The notes under the pieces are model-generated. The model made no database searches. It saw only the letters and a list, made by a program, of their open reading frames with translations, and was not told the origin of the DNA. Both the position numbers and the translations under genes were made by a program. This document shows, one piece after another, positions 1 through 6,694 of a stretch of 8,168 bases of DNA. Origin of the DNA: Thermoplasmatota archaeon (GTDB lineage: Archaea; Thermoplasmatota; E2; JACPAO01; JAHFTW01); assembly GCA_028289805.1 (NCBI GenBank), contig JANQNI010000371.1, positions 1 through 8,168 on the forward strand, given 5' to 3'. The stretch's first letter is position 1; the number at the start of each line of letters is the position of its first letter.

Positions 1-1
1 G

Positions 2-667
2 ATGGACGTGCTCGCCGTCAACACCGAGGACCGTGCGAGGGCCATCGCCGGGCGCATCGTGCTCTCCATCGACGGTCTGCCCGAGCAGACGCTGCGTCGT
101 GAGGTGCTGCTGGGCGTCGAAGGCAACAGCGTCGTCCAGGCGACGCTGGAGTGGACGCCGGGGGCGGCAGGCCCCTGGACGGTCCAGAGCTTCTGGGACG
201 GCGGGGACGAGGTGCGATCCGACGTCTTCCGGGTGGCGGGGCCCCTGGCGGACGTCCGCCCCCAACCCCGGGACGGGGCGCTGCGACTTGGGGATGCGGC
301 GTCGGTCGAGTACGTCGTCGAGGCCTCCGAGGACGTGTGGGTCGAACGCCTGACCCTGGTCCGTCCGCAGTGGGTGCAAGCCGACCTGCTGGGCATGGAC
401 CAGATTCTCCAGCAGGAGGACATCGAGCGGGTACGCCTTGACGCGGGCGCTTCCGTGACCGTTCCACTCACGGTCGTGCCTCGCGCCACCGGAGTCCACT
501 CCTGGGTGGTCGTCGTCGAGACCTCCGACGGGCCGTCCGTGCACGAAGTGGCCTCCCTCACCGTCCTCGCGGACGCTCCCCCCGCGCCGTTGCCGTGGGT
601 CCCGGTCCTGATCTTCGTCGGCCTCCTCGCGCTCCACGCTCTTTGGCGACGTTCCTGGGTTCGCTGA
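2..667 (+). CDS. 5'-truncated membrane-anchored beta-sandwich protein
   Basis: The frame is open from the window edge to a TGA at 665-667 (221 visible codons). The ATG at position 2 is probably internal, because the protein enters directly in what looks like the middle of a CARDB/Ig-like beta-sandwich. Two such modules are visible, at about residues 1-78 and 80-190. Both have alternating hydrophobic strands, and each ends in a pattern of the type 'aG.h.w.v.v....dg'. A proline-rich hinge (residues 192-198) leads to one membrane helix (about 197-215) and a short basic tail RRSWVR, which predicts an outside domain and a cytoplasmic tail. This is the topology of an exported, C-terminally anchored surface protein. 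It lies 69 bases upstream of the MoxR/DUF58 pair, so a BatD-like or other partner role is possible but is inference only. The family was not identified. The missing 5' end would show whether there is a signal peptide and more repeats. Confidence 0.72.
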   Translation: MDVLAVNTEDRARAIAGRIVLSIDGLPEQTLRREVLLGVEGNSVVQATLEWTPGAAGPWTVQSFWDGGDEVRSDVFRVAGPLADVRPQPRDGALRLGDAASVEYVVEASEDVWVERLTLVRPQWVQADLLGMDQILQQEDIERVRLDAGASVTVPLTVVPRATGVHSWVVVVETSDGPSVHEVASLTVLADAPPAPLPWVPVLIFVGLLALHALWRRSWVR

Positions 668-694
668 GTTCCTCCCGACACTTGCACGTCCCAT

Positions 695-712
695 GTAGAA
701 ACCTCATAAACG
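695..712 (+). promoter_or_regulatory. Putative archaeal BRE/TATA element before the MoxR gene
   Basis: An AT-rich island, GAAACCTCATAAAC (698-711), stands out in otherwise GC-rich DNA. Its centre is about 30 bases before the ATG at 737. An archaeal TATA box sits about 25-30 bases before the transcription start, so this would give a leaderless or nearly leaderless message. That fits the absence of a Shine-Dalgarno motif directly before the ATG. It suggests that the MoxR/DUF58 pair can be transcribed independently of the upstream gene. Confidence 0.45.
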
Positions 713-736
713 CCCCCGCCGACTCCTCCCGAGCCC

Positions 737-1717
737 ATGGCCTACCAGGTCGAACCCCAGGACCTCGCTCGCTTCAAGCGGAACCACGAGCACTTCCAGG
801 CCGTGGTGGGTCAGTACATCATCGGCTACAAGGAGGTCGTGACGGACCTGATGATCGCCCTCCTGGCGCAGGGCCACGTCCTGCTGGAGGGGGTTCCGGG
901 GACCGCCAAGACGACGCTGGCCAAGACGTTCAGCCAGACGCTCGGGATGGACTTCCACCGGGTGCAGTTCACGCAGGACCTGATGCCGATGGACATCACG
1001 GGGCACTTCATCTACGACCAGGACAAGCACGAGTTTGTCCTCCGGAAGGGCCCGGTGTTCACGAACCTGCTCCTGGCCGACGAGATCAACCGCGCGCCGC
1101 CCAAGACCCAGTCTGCGATGCTGGAGACGATGGAGGAGAAGCAGGCGACCATCGAGGGCCGGACGGTGAAGCTGGACCGGCCGTTCATGGTGGTGGCGAC
1201 GATGAACCCCATCGACAACGAGGGCGTCTTCCGGCTCCCGGAGGCGCAGCTGGACCGGTTCATCATCCGCTCCCAGATGCACTACCTCAGCAACGAGGAG
1301 GAGGAACAGATGCTGCGGCTGAAGCTGGCCAACAAGCGGCTGGAGGAGAACCAGCAGCGGCTCCGGGTGGACGCGGTGCGGTTGGGCCAGGACCTGGCGC
1401 GCAAGATCCACATGGGCGCCGAGACGCTGCGCTACCTCCAGCGCGTGGCGAGCAAGACGCGGGAGCACCCCGACGTGCGCGTGGGCGCCAGCCCCCGCTC
1501 CATGGAGCAGATGCTGCGCGCGGCGCAGGCGTACGCGCTGATCAACGGCCGCCCGTACTGCGTCCCGGACGACGTGGCCTACGTCGCCCCCCGCGTGCTG
1601 GGGCACCGCATCCTGATGCGCGTCGACGCCGAGGCGCGGGGCCGCACGGCGCGCGACGTCCTGGACGACGTGCTGAAGCACGTGCCCAAGCCGCGCCTCG
1701 TGGTCAAGGGCGCGTAG
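737..1717 (+). CDS. MoxR-family AAA+ ATPase
   Basis: This encodes a 326-residue cytoplasmic AAA+ ATPase of the MoxR family. These ATPases are thought to act as chaperones that remodel or activate partner proteins, often together with von Willebrand A-domain proteins. The core is complete: Walker A GVPGTAKTT (residues 52-60, the Ala-Lys-Thr variant common in this family), Walker B LLLADEINRA (111-120, with D115/E116), sensor 1 VVATMNP (152-158), an arginine-finger region QLDRF (171-175) and sensor 2 GASPRS (250-255). A C-terminal lid follows. The length is usual for the family. The ATG at 737 is chosen because the conserved N-terminal helix begins right after it and a TATA-like element lies about 30 bases upstream. 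The DUF58 gene starts 10 bases after the TAG stop, so the two are surely co-transcribed. The substrate is unknown. Confidence 0.95.
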   Translation: MAYQVEPQDLARFKRNHEHFQAVVGQYIIGYKEVVTDLMIALLAQGHVLLEGVPGTAKTTLAKTFSQTLGMDFHRVQFTQDLMPMDITGHFIYDQDKHEFVLRKGPVFTNLLLADEINRAPPKTQSAMLETMEEKQATIEGRTVKLDRPFMVVATMNPIDNEGVFRLPEAQLDRFIIRSQMHYLSNEEEEQMLRLKLANKRLEENQQRLRVDAVRLGQDLARKIHMGAETLRYLQRVASKTREHPDVRVGASPRSMEQMLRAAQAYALINGRPYCVPDDVAYVAPRVLGHRILMRVDAEARGRTARDVLDDVLKHVPKPRLVVKGA

Positions 1718-1727
1718 GCGGGCCAGC

Positions 1728-3188
1728 ATGGACGACGCGGAGGTTGTGGAGTTCGAGGGTCCGGCGGGGGGAGCGCCCGCGGAGGCGGACGTGCCCCGCC
1801 CCGGCCTGCACGACCCACCGCCGTCGGACCACGCCGAGCACCTGGAGCTCGCGGAGGCGACGCCGCTGCGGCCGACGTGGGCGGCGGCGGTCCTCGTCGG
1901 CGTCGCGGCGCTGTTGTGGTTCGGCGTCGTGGTGGCCGCCGTGGCCGCCGCGGTGGCGCGGGGGGACTCCCGCCTCTTCTTCGGCGCCGCCGCGCTCGTC
2001 ACGTCCCTGTTCGCCGTCTTCCTGACCCTCCTCCTGGTGGGCGGCCGCCGCCGCACGGTGCGCCGCATCGCGATGGCGCGCTTCGACGTGTCGCGCACCG
2101 TCTCCGCCGCGGAGGTGCTGCAGGGGGACGTGCTGCGGGTGCGGCTGGATGCCAGCGGTTGCTCGTGGCCCGACGGCCTCGTGGTGCGGCTGCGGGAGGT
2201 GCCGGTGCCGGGCTTCGAGACGGGCCGCCCCGTCGTCCTCGACCGGCCCGAGGTGCGTGACTACGCCGCGCGGGCCCAGCGCCGGGGTCGGCAGGTCCTG
2301 GAGGGCGTCGAGGTGCTGGTGCGCGACGCGGTGGGCCTGTGGGAGCACACGCGGACGTACACGCTCCAGGACGCCGTGGAGGTGCGCCCCGGCCTGCACG
2401 CCCTCCAGCTGCGCTCCATGCTCGTCGGCCGCTCCGCCTTCCCCGACGGCGCCCCCAAGGCCCTCGTGCACATGTTTCGCGACGTGGAGCACGAGACCCT
2501 GCGCGACTACAGCCCCGGGGACCGCCTCAAGGACGTGGACTGGAAGCGCATGGGCGCGACGCAGAAGATGATGGTCCGCGACGTGCACGACGAGAGCATC
2601 GACGTGGGCCTCCTGCTGGTGGACGCCGGCGCCTCCATGCGCCTCGTGGAAGGCGGCCGGCGCAACCTGGACGCGGCGCTGGAGTCGGCGTCGGAGGTCA
2701 TCGAGGAGGCGGCGCGGCGCAACCACCAGGTGGGCGTGGTCGCCTTCGACGAGCGGCGGGTGCTGGAGGAGGTGCGCCCCAGCCGCGCCCGCGGCCTGCC
2801 CGCCGAGGTGCAGGCGGCGTTCCAGCGCCTCGCCGACCGGCGACCGCCGCGGCCTCCCGGCCGGGACGAGCCGGAGCCGGAGCCCCTCGCCGTGCGCCTC
2901 GAGCGCGTCCTGCGCGGCATGGCGGGCAGCCGCATGGGCGTGCTGCTGCTGACGGACCTGGAGACGGTGGACGAGGCGGTCATCCAGACCCTCGCGCGCC
3001 TGGGTGGCGGCGGCACCAAGGTCGGTGCGCTGGTGCTGCCGCAGCCGAGCCTGGAGGCGAAGAAGTACGCCTACCGCACGCACCGCGTCAAGCCGCCGCA
3101 AGGCTACCGCGGCACCGTCCACCGGCGGGAACTGCGCGAGGTGCTGGCGGTGCAGGGCATCGAGACGATGGACCTGGTCCTGGACTGA
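1728..3188 (+). CDS. DUF58 / von Willebrand A-type membrane protein
   Basis: This is a 486-residue partner of the upstream MoxR ATPase. It has an acidic, proline-rich N-terminus (1-47), two membrane helices (about 48-76 and 82-105), a basic stop (RRRTVRR, 107-113), a beta-rich region (115-235) and then the DUF58 signature with LRDYSPGDRLKDVDWKRM (258-275). A vWA fold follows, with a MIDAS-like DAGAS (299-303) and a later LLLTD (406-410) at the usual position of the acidic metal-site loop. After the second helix the soluble part is predicted cytoplasmic, where it could meet MoxR. The N-terminal tail before the membrane is longer than I expect for DUF58 proteins and carries EVVEFEGPAGGAPA (5-18), similar to a stretch in the gene at 5591-6571. 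Its stop lies 7 bases from the stop of the convergent operon. DUF58 function is not settled. Assignment to the family is firm; the cellular role is inferred. Confidence 0.93.
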   Translation: MDDAEVVEFEGPAGGAPAEADVPRPGLHDPPPSDHAEHLELAEATPLRPTWAAAVLVGVAALLWFGVVVAAVAAAVARGDSRLFFGAAALVTSLFAVFLTLLLVGGRRRTVRRIAMARFDVSRTVSAAEVLQGDVLRVRLDASGCSWPDGLVVRLREVPVPGFETGRPVVLDRPEVRDYAARAQRRGRQVLEGVEVLVRDAVGLWEHTRTYTLQDAVEVRPGLHALQLRSMLVGRSAFPDGAPKALVHMFRDVEHETLRDYSPGDRLKDVDWKRMGATQKMMVRDVHDESIDVGLLLVDAGASMRLVEGGRRNLDAALESASEVIEEAARRNHQVGVVAFDERRVLEEVRPSRARGLPAEVQAAFQRLADRRPPRPPGRDEPEPEPLAVRLERVLRGMAGSRMGVLLLTDLETVDEAVIQTLARLGGGGTKVGALVLPQPSLEAKKYAYRTHRVKPPQGYRGTVHRRELREVLAVQGIETMDLVLD

Positions 3189-3195
3189 CCCGGCC

Positions 3196-3819
3196 TCAGT
3201 CGTCGCGGTGGGGGTTGCAGCGTTCCAGGAACTCCTGCTCCGCCTCCAGCGCCCCCGACGCGACCAGGAGGTCGTCGGCCTCCAGCCGGAAGTCGCCCTC
3301 GACGCCGCTGTGCCAGCGCGCGTGGCGCTTGACGGCCAGGACGCGCATGCCGGTCTCGGTCTCGAACTCCGATTCGCGCAGGGTGGTGCCGGCGAACTCG
3401 CTGTCGCCGTGCAGGGTGACCTTGGTGATGGTGGAGTCGCTGGTGCGGATGGCCTCCGCCAGCACCGGGTGCAGTTCCACGTCGCGCAGGACCACGTCGG
3501 CGATCTCGAGGGCGCTGTTGGCGATGACCTCGGCGCCCTGGGCGACGCGGATGAGCACGAGGGCGGTGTCCACGTTCAGGGCGCCGTCCTCCACCGCCTC
3601 CAGCGTCAGCCGCTGCAACCGGGTGAGGTCCTCCCCCACGTCCTCCTCCAACTCCCGCACCTCGCGGGCGATGGCCTCGGAGTGGTAGAAGACGGCGCTG
3701 TAGGCCAGGTCCACCATCAGTTCACTGGTGTCCTTCATCTCCAGCAGCAGCTCCTCGATGCGCTGCGTGCGGGGCGTCCTGTCCGCGTGGGCCTCGGCGC
3801 CGGTCCCGTCGTCGCTCAC
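3196..3819 (-). CDS. PhoU + TrkA_C regulatory protein (COG3273 type), second copy
   Basis: This 207-residue cytoplasmic protein has a PhoU-like helical domain (about 17-120, including EMKDTSELMVDLAYSA at 27-42) followed by a TrkA_C/RCK_C ligand-binding domain (about 130-195, including ETGMRVLAVKR at 155-165 and ADDLLVASG at 181-189). TrkA_C domains bind small ligands or ions and gate channels and transporters. Proteins of this build commonly sit beside MgtE-like permeases in Archaea, so it probably regulates the transporter encoded by 4439-5575. It starts at GTG 3819, which overlaps the TGA stop of the preceding gene in GTGA. The Shine-Dalgarno run upstream supports this start. It is a diverged paralogue of the gene at 3816-4442: the PhoU helices and the TrkA_C strands line up, but this copy has a longer polar N-terminus and lacks the basic MKFWKK start. 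It is the last gene of its operon. Confidence 0.9.
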   Translation of the reverse strand: MSDDGTGAEAHADRTPRTQRIEELLLEMKDTSELMVDLAYSAVFYHSEAIAREVRELEEDVGEDLTRLQRLTLEAVEDGALNVDTALVLIRVAQGAEVIANSALEIADVVLRDVELHPVLAEAIRTSDSTITKVTLHGDSEFAGTTLRESEFETETGMRVLAVKRHARWHSGVEGDFRLEADDLLVASGALEAEQEFLERCNPHRDD

Positions 3820-4442
3820 AGTTCCTCCTCCTCGCCCGCGATGTATCGCCGCAGGTGCTCGTGCCCCTCCCGCTGGCCCCGCACCAGCAGGATGTCGTCG
3901 GCGCGGATGGTGTTCTCGGCGCCGGCGTCGCAGACCCAGTGCTTGCCGCGCCGGATGGCGAGCACGCGCACGCCGGTCTCGGACTCCAGGTTCAGTTCCC
4001 CCAGGGTCCGGTCGACGAGCCGGCAGCCGGCGGGGACGCGGATGGTGCCGACGCGGTCGTCGGCATCGTCGAACACCTTGCCCAGGAAGGGCCGCAGGGC
4101 GACGTTGGCGTCCAGCAGTTCGACCATGTCGCTGGCGGCGTTGGCGATGTGCTCGCTGGCGTCGGCGACCTGGAGGATGCCGGCCACCTGCTCCGCCTCC
4201 TCCGTGGAGCGCACGCCGAGGCTTGCCGTCAGGCGCAGTTGGTACTTCAGCCAGTCCATGCGCTTGGCCAGTTCCTCCACCTCCTCGCCCAGGGGGTCGG
4301 AGTCCAGCACGAGGGCGGAGTAGGCCAGGTCGGTGGCGAGTTCGCTCAGGTCCTTCATCTCCTTGAGGATCTCCAGGACCGTCAGCGGTTCGTACTCCAC
4401 TTCCTCGTACGTGTCGATGGCGCGCTTTTTCCAGAACTTCAT
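3816..4442 (-). CDS. PhoU + TrkA_C regulatory protein (COG3273 type), first copy
   Basis: This 208-residue cytoplasmic protein has the same build as its downstream neighbour. The PhoU-like domain is at about 20-122 (EILKEMKDLSELATDLAYSA, 24-43) and the TrkA_C domain at about 130-200 (ETGVRVLAIRR, 155-165; ADDILLVRG, 181-189). The start MKFWKKR followed by EEVEYEPL and the 'EMKD-SEL--DLAYSA' pattern fits archaeal COG3273 proteins well. The frame stays open for about 1.5 kb upstream, but homology begins at ATG 4442, which overlaps the stop of the preceding permease in ATGA (4442-4439). That junction indicates translational coupling and the right start. The likely job is to sense a ligand, perhaps a nucleotide or ion, and control the adjacent MgtE-like permeases. 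The ligand cannot be read from the sequence. Confidence 0.9.
   Translation of the reverse strand: MKFWKKRAIDTYEEVEYEPLTVLEILKEMKDLSELATDLAYSALVLDSDPLGEEVEELAKRMDWLKYQLRLTASLGVRSTEEAEQVAGILQVADASEHIANAASDMVELLDANVALRPFLGKVFDDADDRVGTIRVPAGCRLVDRTLGELNLESETGVRVLAIRRGKHWVCDAGAENTIRADDILLVRGQREGHEHLRRYIAGEEEEL
3824..3832 (-). promoter_or_regulatory. Strong Shine-Dalgarno site inside the upstream gene's last codons
   Basis: On the minus strand the sequence reads AGGAGGAGG, then AACT, then GTG (3819). This is a perfect anti-16S match 4 bases before the start and supports the GTG call. The same bases encode the terminal Glu run (GEEEEL) of the preceding gene, so its acidic C-terminus may be partly a by-product of the ribosome binding site. 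Confidence 0.75.
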
Positions 4443-5011
4443 ATGCCCACGACCCCCCCGGCTGCGAGGAGGAAGACGATGCCCAGGGTGTCGCCGGCCG
4501 TGGTGAGCACGGGCACGACGACGTTGTCGGGGTCCCAGCCGAAGCGGTGGGAGAGCCATCCGACGAGGATCACGAGCACGACCATGACGAGCATCAGGCC
4601 AAGGCCGGCCAGCAGCGTCACCAGGACGAGGTCCTGGAAGCGCAGGGTGACGGGGATTCCGAGGACGGGGGCGATGACGTGCGCGAAGGCCCCCAGGAAG
4701 GAGAAGGTTGCGGCGGCGAGGATGAGGCTGGCGGTGGCGTCGCGCCGGAAGCCGTGGCCGCCGTTGCTCCACAGGCCCCCCAGGTGCAGGCCCGAGGCGA
4801 CGCGGCTGCCGAGGATGCTGCCGACGTTGCCGCCGATGCCATTGACGGCCGGCACCAGCGCCAGCAGCACGGGCACGTCGAACAGGCGGTCCTGGAAGGC
4901 CACCAGGATCTGCCCCGACAGCACGCCGATGACGACGGCGCCGCCCAGCACCGGCAGGCTCTGGAGGGTGATGGCCCGCCACGTCGCGGTGGGGGGGACG
5001 TCGGCCTGCAC
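4439..5011 (-). CDS. MgtE-like divalent cation permease, half-transporter B (COG1824 type)
   Basis: This 190-residue integral membrane protein corresponds to only the membrane domain of MgtE/SLC41 Mg2+ transporters. About five helices are visible (roughly 16-38, 44-62, 91-116, 127-153 and 165-189). Family signatures are PAVNGIGGNVGSILGSR (54-70), continuing through ASGLHLG (72-78), and the last-helix region WDPDNVVVPVLTTAGD (159-174). D174 sits where MgtE has its conserved pore aspartate. The cytoplasmic N and CBS domains of bacterial MgtE are absent. The neighbouring PhoU+TrkA_C proteins probably supply regulation in trans. The GTG start at 5011 directly follows the TGA of the upstream permease (5014-5012), with a G-rich Shine-Dalgarno-like run (5024-5018) before it. 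Mg2+ is the likely ion, by family only. Confidence 0.9.
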   Translation of the reverse strand: MQADVPPTATWRAITLQSLPVLGGAVVIGVLSGQILVAFQDRLFDVPVLLALVPAVNGIGGNVGSILGSRVASGLHLGGLWSNGGHGFRRDATASLILAAATFSFLGAFAHVIAPVLGIPVTLRFQDLVLVTLLAGLGLMLVMVVLVILVGWLSHRFGWDPDNVVVPVLTTAGDTLGIVFLLAAGGVVGI

Positions 5012-5575
5012 TCAGGCACCCCCCAGCCACGCGGCGGCGGCGAACAGCGACAGCAGCGTGAAGACGTCGCTCATGGTCATCAGCACCGGTCCCGCCACGT
5101 TGTCCAGGTCCAGGCCGCGCCGGAACGCGACGCGCATGGTGACGATGGCGACGGCGCCCATGACCACGCCCGACAGGACGCCCGCTGTGACCGCGATGGC
5201 GCCCAGCCGGAGGACGCCCGCCGACGGCAGGCCGGCGGCCACGGTGACGACGTGCGCGAGCACCGCGGCGGCGAAGGCGAGCACCACGCCCAGCACCAGG
5301 GACGCGACGATGTTGTGCCACACCAGGGGACTGGTCCAGCGGTCGCGGGGCACCAAGCCGAAGCGCGTCAGGGTGCCGAGGCGGCTGCCCATGCTGGTGC
5401 TGATGTTGCCCCGCATGGCCAGAACGGCCGGAACGAGCGCCAGCAGTCCCGGCAACCGCTCCAGGCTCGCCTCCATGCGGCCCAGAAACGATCCAGCGAG
5501 CACCTCGAGGACGGCCATCCCAAGCAGCAGCGGCAGGGACTCCCGCAGGATGTCCCGGACGCCCGCCTCGGACAC
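5012..5575 (-). CDS. MgtE-like divalent cation permease, half-transporter A (COG1824 type)
   Basis: This 187-residue permease is paralogous to the next gene. It has an N-terminal amphipathic start (SEAGVRDILRESLP) and about five membrane helices (14-33, 41-56, 87-114, 122-148, 162-186). The MgtE signature is PAVLAMRGNISTSMGSRLG (49-67), with LDLDN (156-160) and VLMTMSD (164-170) at the last helix. D170 is equivalent to the pore aspartate. The loop after the first signature has GTLTRFG where its partner has ASGLHLG. Two such 5-helix units would make the 10-helix arrangement seen in fused SLC41 proteins, so A and B probably form a heterodimer. The start is GTG 5575: an in-frame TAG, which is the stop of the upstream gene, lies only 15 bases earlier and no other start codon occurs between. 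A G-rich run on the minus strand (5583-5588) may serve as a weak ribosome site. Confidence 0.9.
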   Translation of the reverse strand: MSEAGVRDILRESLPLLLGMAVLEVLAGSFLGRMEASLERLPGLLALVPAVLAMRGNISTSMGSRLGTLTRFGLVPRDRWTSPLVWHNIVASLVLGVVLAFAAAVLAHVVTVAAGLPSAGVLRLGAIAVTAGVLSGVVMGAVAIVTMRVAFRRGLDLDNVAGPVLMTMSDVFTLLSLFAAAAWLGGA

Positions 5576-5590
5576 CGACCACGCCCCCGA

Positions 5591-6571
5591 CTACCGCTGG
5601 CGGCGCAGGAAGGGCAGTCCGGTCTTCTCGTTCTCCACGACCTCGTACCCCTGCGGAAGGGCGCAGGCGTCGCCCTCCTGGGGCGGGTTCTTGGCGAAGA
5701 AGTAGATGCGCTGCTCGCGGCCCGTGCTGAGGTGGACCTTGCGCGTGTAGAGGGTGTAGTCGCCGTGGCGGAACGCCTCCCCGGCGGCGGGCCCGGCGTC
5801 TGCCTGCCCGGAGGATTCCGGCGGGTTCCATTGCTCGGCGGACGTCCAGCCCGTTGCGGTGGGCGCCTCGGGCGCATCCGCCGCCGGGGGGGCGGGCTCG
5901 TCCAGGCCCTCGGCGGGTGCCTCCGGTCCCGGTTCTTCCGGCCACGGCGTCGCCTCGGGCGTCGGCTCGGGCCACGGGGCCTCGGCTTCCTGCGCGGGCG
6001 GCTCCTCCCCCGAAGCCGGGGTCTCCGGATTCCTCCAGCCCGCCTCCAGGGCGGGGTCGGGGCGCTGGGCGGCGCGGAACTCCACCCGCTCCTCTCCCTG
6101 GCCATCGTCGAAGCCGAACTCGGGGCCGTCGGTGCCGCCCCAGTCGTCGGTCGGCTCGGTGTCGTCCACGCGGGTCCGGTCGTCGCGGGGACCCTGCTCG
6201 AAGTCCCCCCAGTCACCGAGGTCGGACTCCACGCCCGAGAGGTCGGCCGCGTCCACCTCCTCCGTGCCGGCGGCGCCGGGAGCGTCGTCGTCTGCGATGC
6301 GGAAGCTGAGGCCCTCGTCGCCGGGCTGGCCGACCTGGAACGTGGTCTCCCGGCTGGTGGCGGGCGCAGCTCCCGCGGGGGGGCCCTCGTACTCCACCTC
6401 GATGACGCGGGAGTCGTCGGTTTCGAGCGGACCGATCTCCGCCTCGATCTCCGCGTCGCTGTATCCGAGGCGTCGCAGCATGGACACCAGGTACCGGCGG
6501 TCCTCCGAGGTGTTGGAGTCGAGCGCCAGGCGGTCGAGGGCGTTGCGCAGCGCGTCGGCACGGTCCGACAT
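5591..6571 (-). CDS. Acidic disordered protein with C-terminal 'YxLYxR...GLPFLR' module
   Basis: This 326-residue protein is not assigned to a named family. Residues 1-50 are helical (the segment YLVSMLRRLGYSDAEIEAEI resembles a small three-helix or UBA-like unit). Residues 52-268 are low-complexity, rich in Asp, Glu, Pro, Ala and Gly, and probably disordered. Residues 271-326 form a compact conserved-looking module: YTLYTRK, then REQRIYFFAKNP, then LPQGYEVVENEKTGLPFL. The module has a counterpart at the end of the divergent protein encoded by 6743-8134. There is no signal peptide or membrane helix, so it is cytoplasmic. ATG 6571 is preferred over an in-frame TTG at 6586. GGAG lies 9 bases upstream of the ATG, and a TATA-like box lies about 29 bases upstream. 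Its stop is 15 bases before the permease gene, in the same frame, so it leads the cation-transport operon. Whether it regulates that transporter is unknown. Confidence 0.85.
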   Translation of the reverse strand: MSDRADALRNALDRLALDSNTSEDRRYLVSMLRRLGYSDAEIEAEIGPLETDDSRVIEVEYEGPPAGAAPATSRETTFQVGQPGDEGLSFRIADDDAPGAAGTEEVDAADLSGVESDLGDWGDFEQGPRDDRTRVDDTEPTDDWGGTDGPEFGFDDGQGEERVEFRAAQRPDPALEAGWRNPETPASGEEPPAQEAEAPWPEPTPEATPWPEEPGPEAPAEGLDEPAPPAADAPEAPTATGWTSAEQWNPPESSGQADAGPAAGEAFRHGDYTLYTRKVHLSTGREQRIYFFAKNPPQEGDACALPQGYEVVENEKTGLPFLRRQR

Positions 6572-6593
6572 GAACAGCCGCTCCAAGGAGGGC

Positions 6594-6617
6594 GTGCCAT
6601 AAGGCCATTGCCTTTGT
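6594..6617 (-). promoter_or_regulatory. Putative TATA/BRE element for the leftward operon
   Basis: Read on the minus strand, ACAAAGGCAATGGCCTTATGG (6617-6597) gives a purine-rich BRE-like stretch and a TATA-like CCTTATGG centred about 29 bases before ATG 6571. The position fits an archaeal promoter giving a leaderless or very short-leader message for the five-gene operon. AT-rich bases are scarce elsewhere in this region, which is the main support. Confidence 0.4.
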
Positions 6618-6679
6618 CCCTCCGGTCCAACGGGAGGGCGGCGCGGGGCTGGGCGGTCGACGCGGTCTCGTGCGTGCCG

Positions 6680-6689
6680 CCCGCGCGGG
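6680..6689. repeat. Perfect 10-bp palindrome in the divergent promoter region
   Basis: CCCGCGCGGG is self-complementary and ends 9 bases before the TATA-like box of the rightward gene. The position would suit a regulator overlapping or flanking the BRE. In DNA this GC-rich such palindromes also arise by chance, so an operator role is only a possibility. Confidence 0.3.
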
Positions 6690-6694
6690 TCCCG

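Noticed and set aside
668..736. Terminator between the first gene and the MoxR gene
   Set aside because: No stem with a T-rich tail is visible. The only notable element is the TATA-like island.
704..3122. Long leftward open frames opposite the MoxR and DUF58 genes (704-2098 and 1704-3122)
   Set aside because: They are mirror frames of very GC-rich genes. Their translations are His/Arg/Ala/Gly-rich with no recognisable motif, while the plus strand carries complete MoxR and DUF58 signatures.
5012..5575. The two permease genes as one gene broken by a frameshift or stop
   Set aside because: Each has its own full five-helix MgtE unit, signature and start codon with upstream G-rich site. They look like intact paralogues rather than halves of a damaged gene.
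3816..5975. A single 719-residue leftward protein in the frame of the first PhoU gene
   Set aside because: Only the last 208 residues resemble a protein family. The upstream part is an out-of-frame shadow of the permease genes, and ATG 4442 overlaps the previous stop.
6569..6586. TTG at 6586 as the start of the acidic protein
   Set aside because: It adds only MERLF, has no ribosome site, and lies too close to the TATA-like box. ATG 6571 has GGAG 9 bases upstream and suitable promoter spacing.
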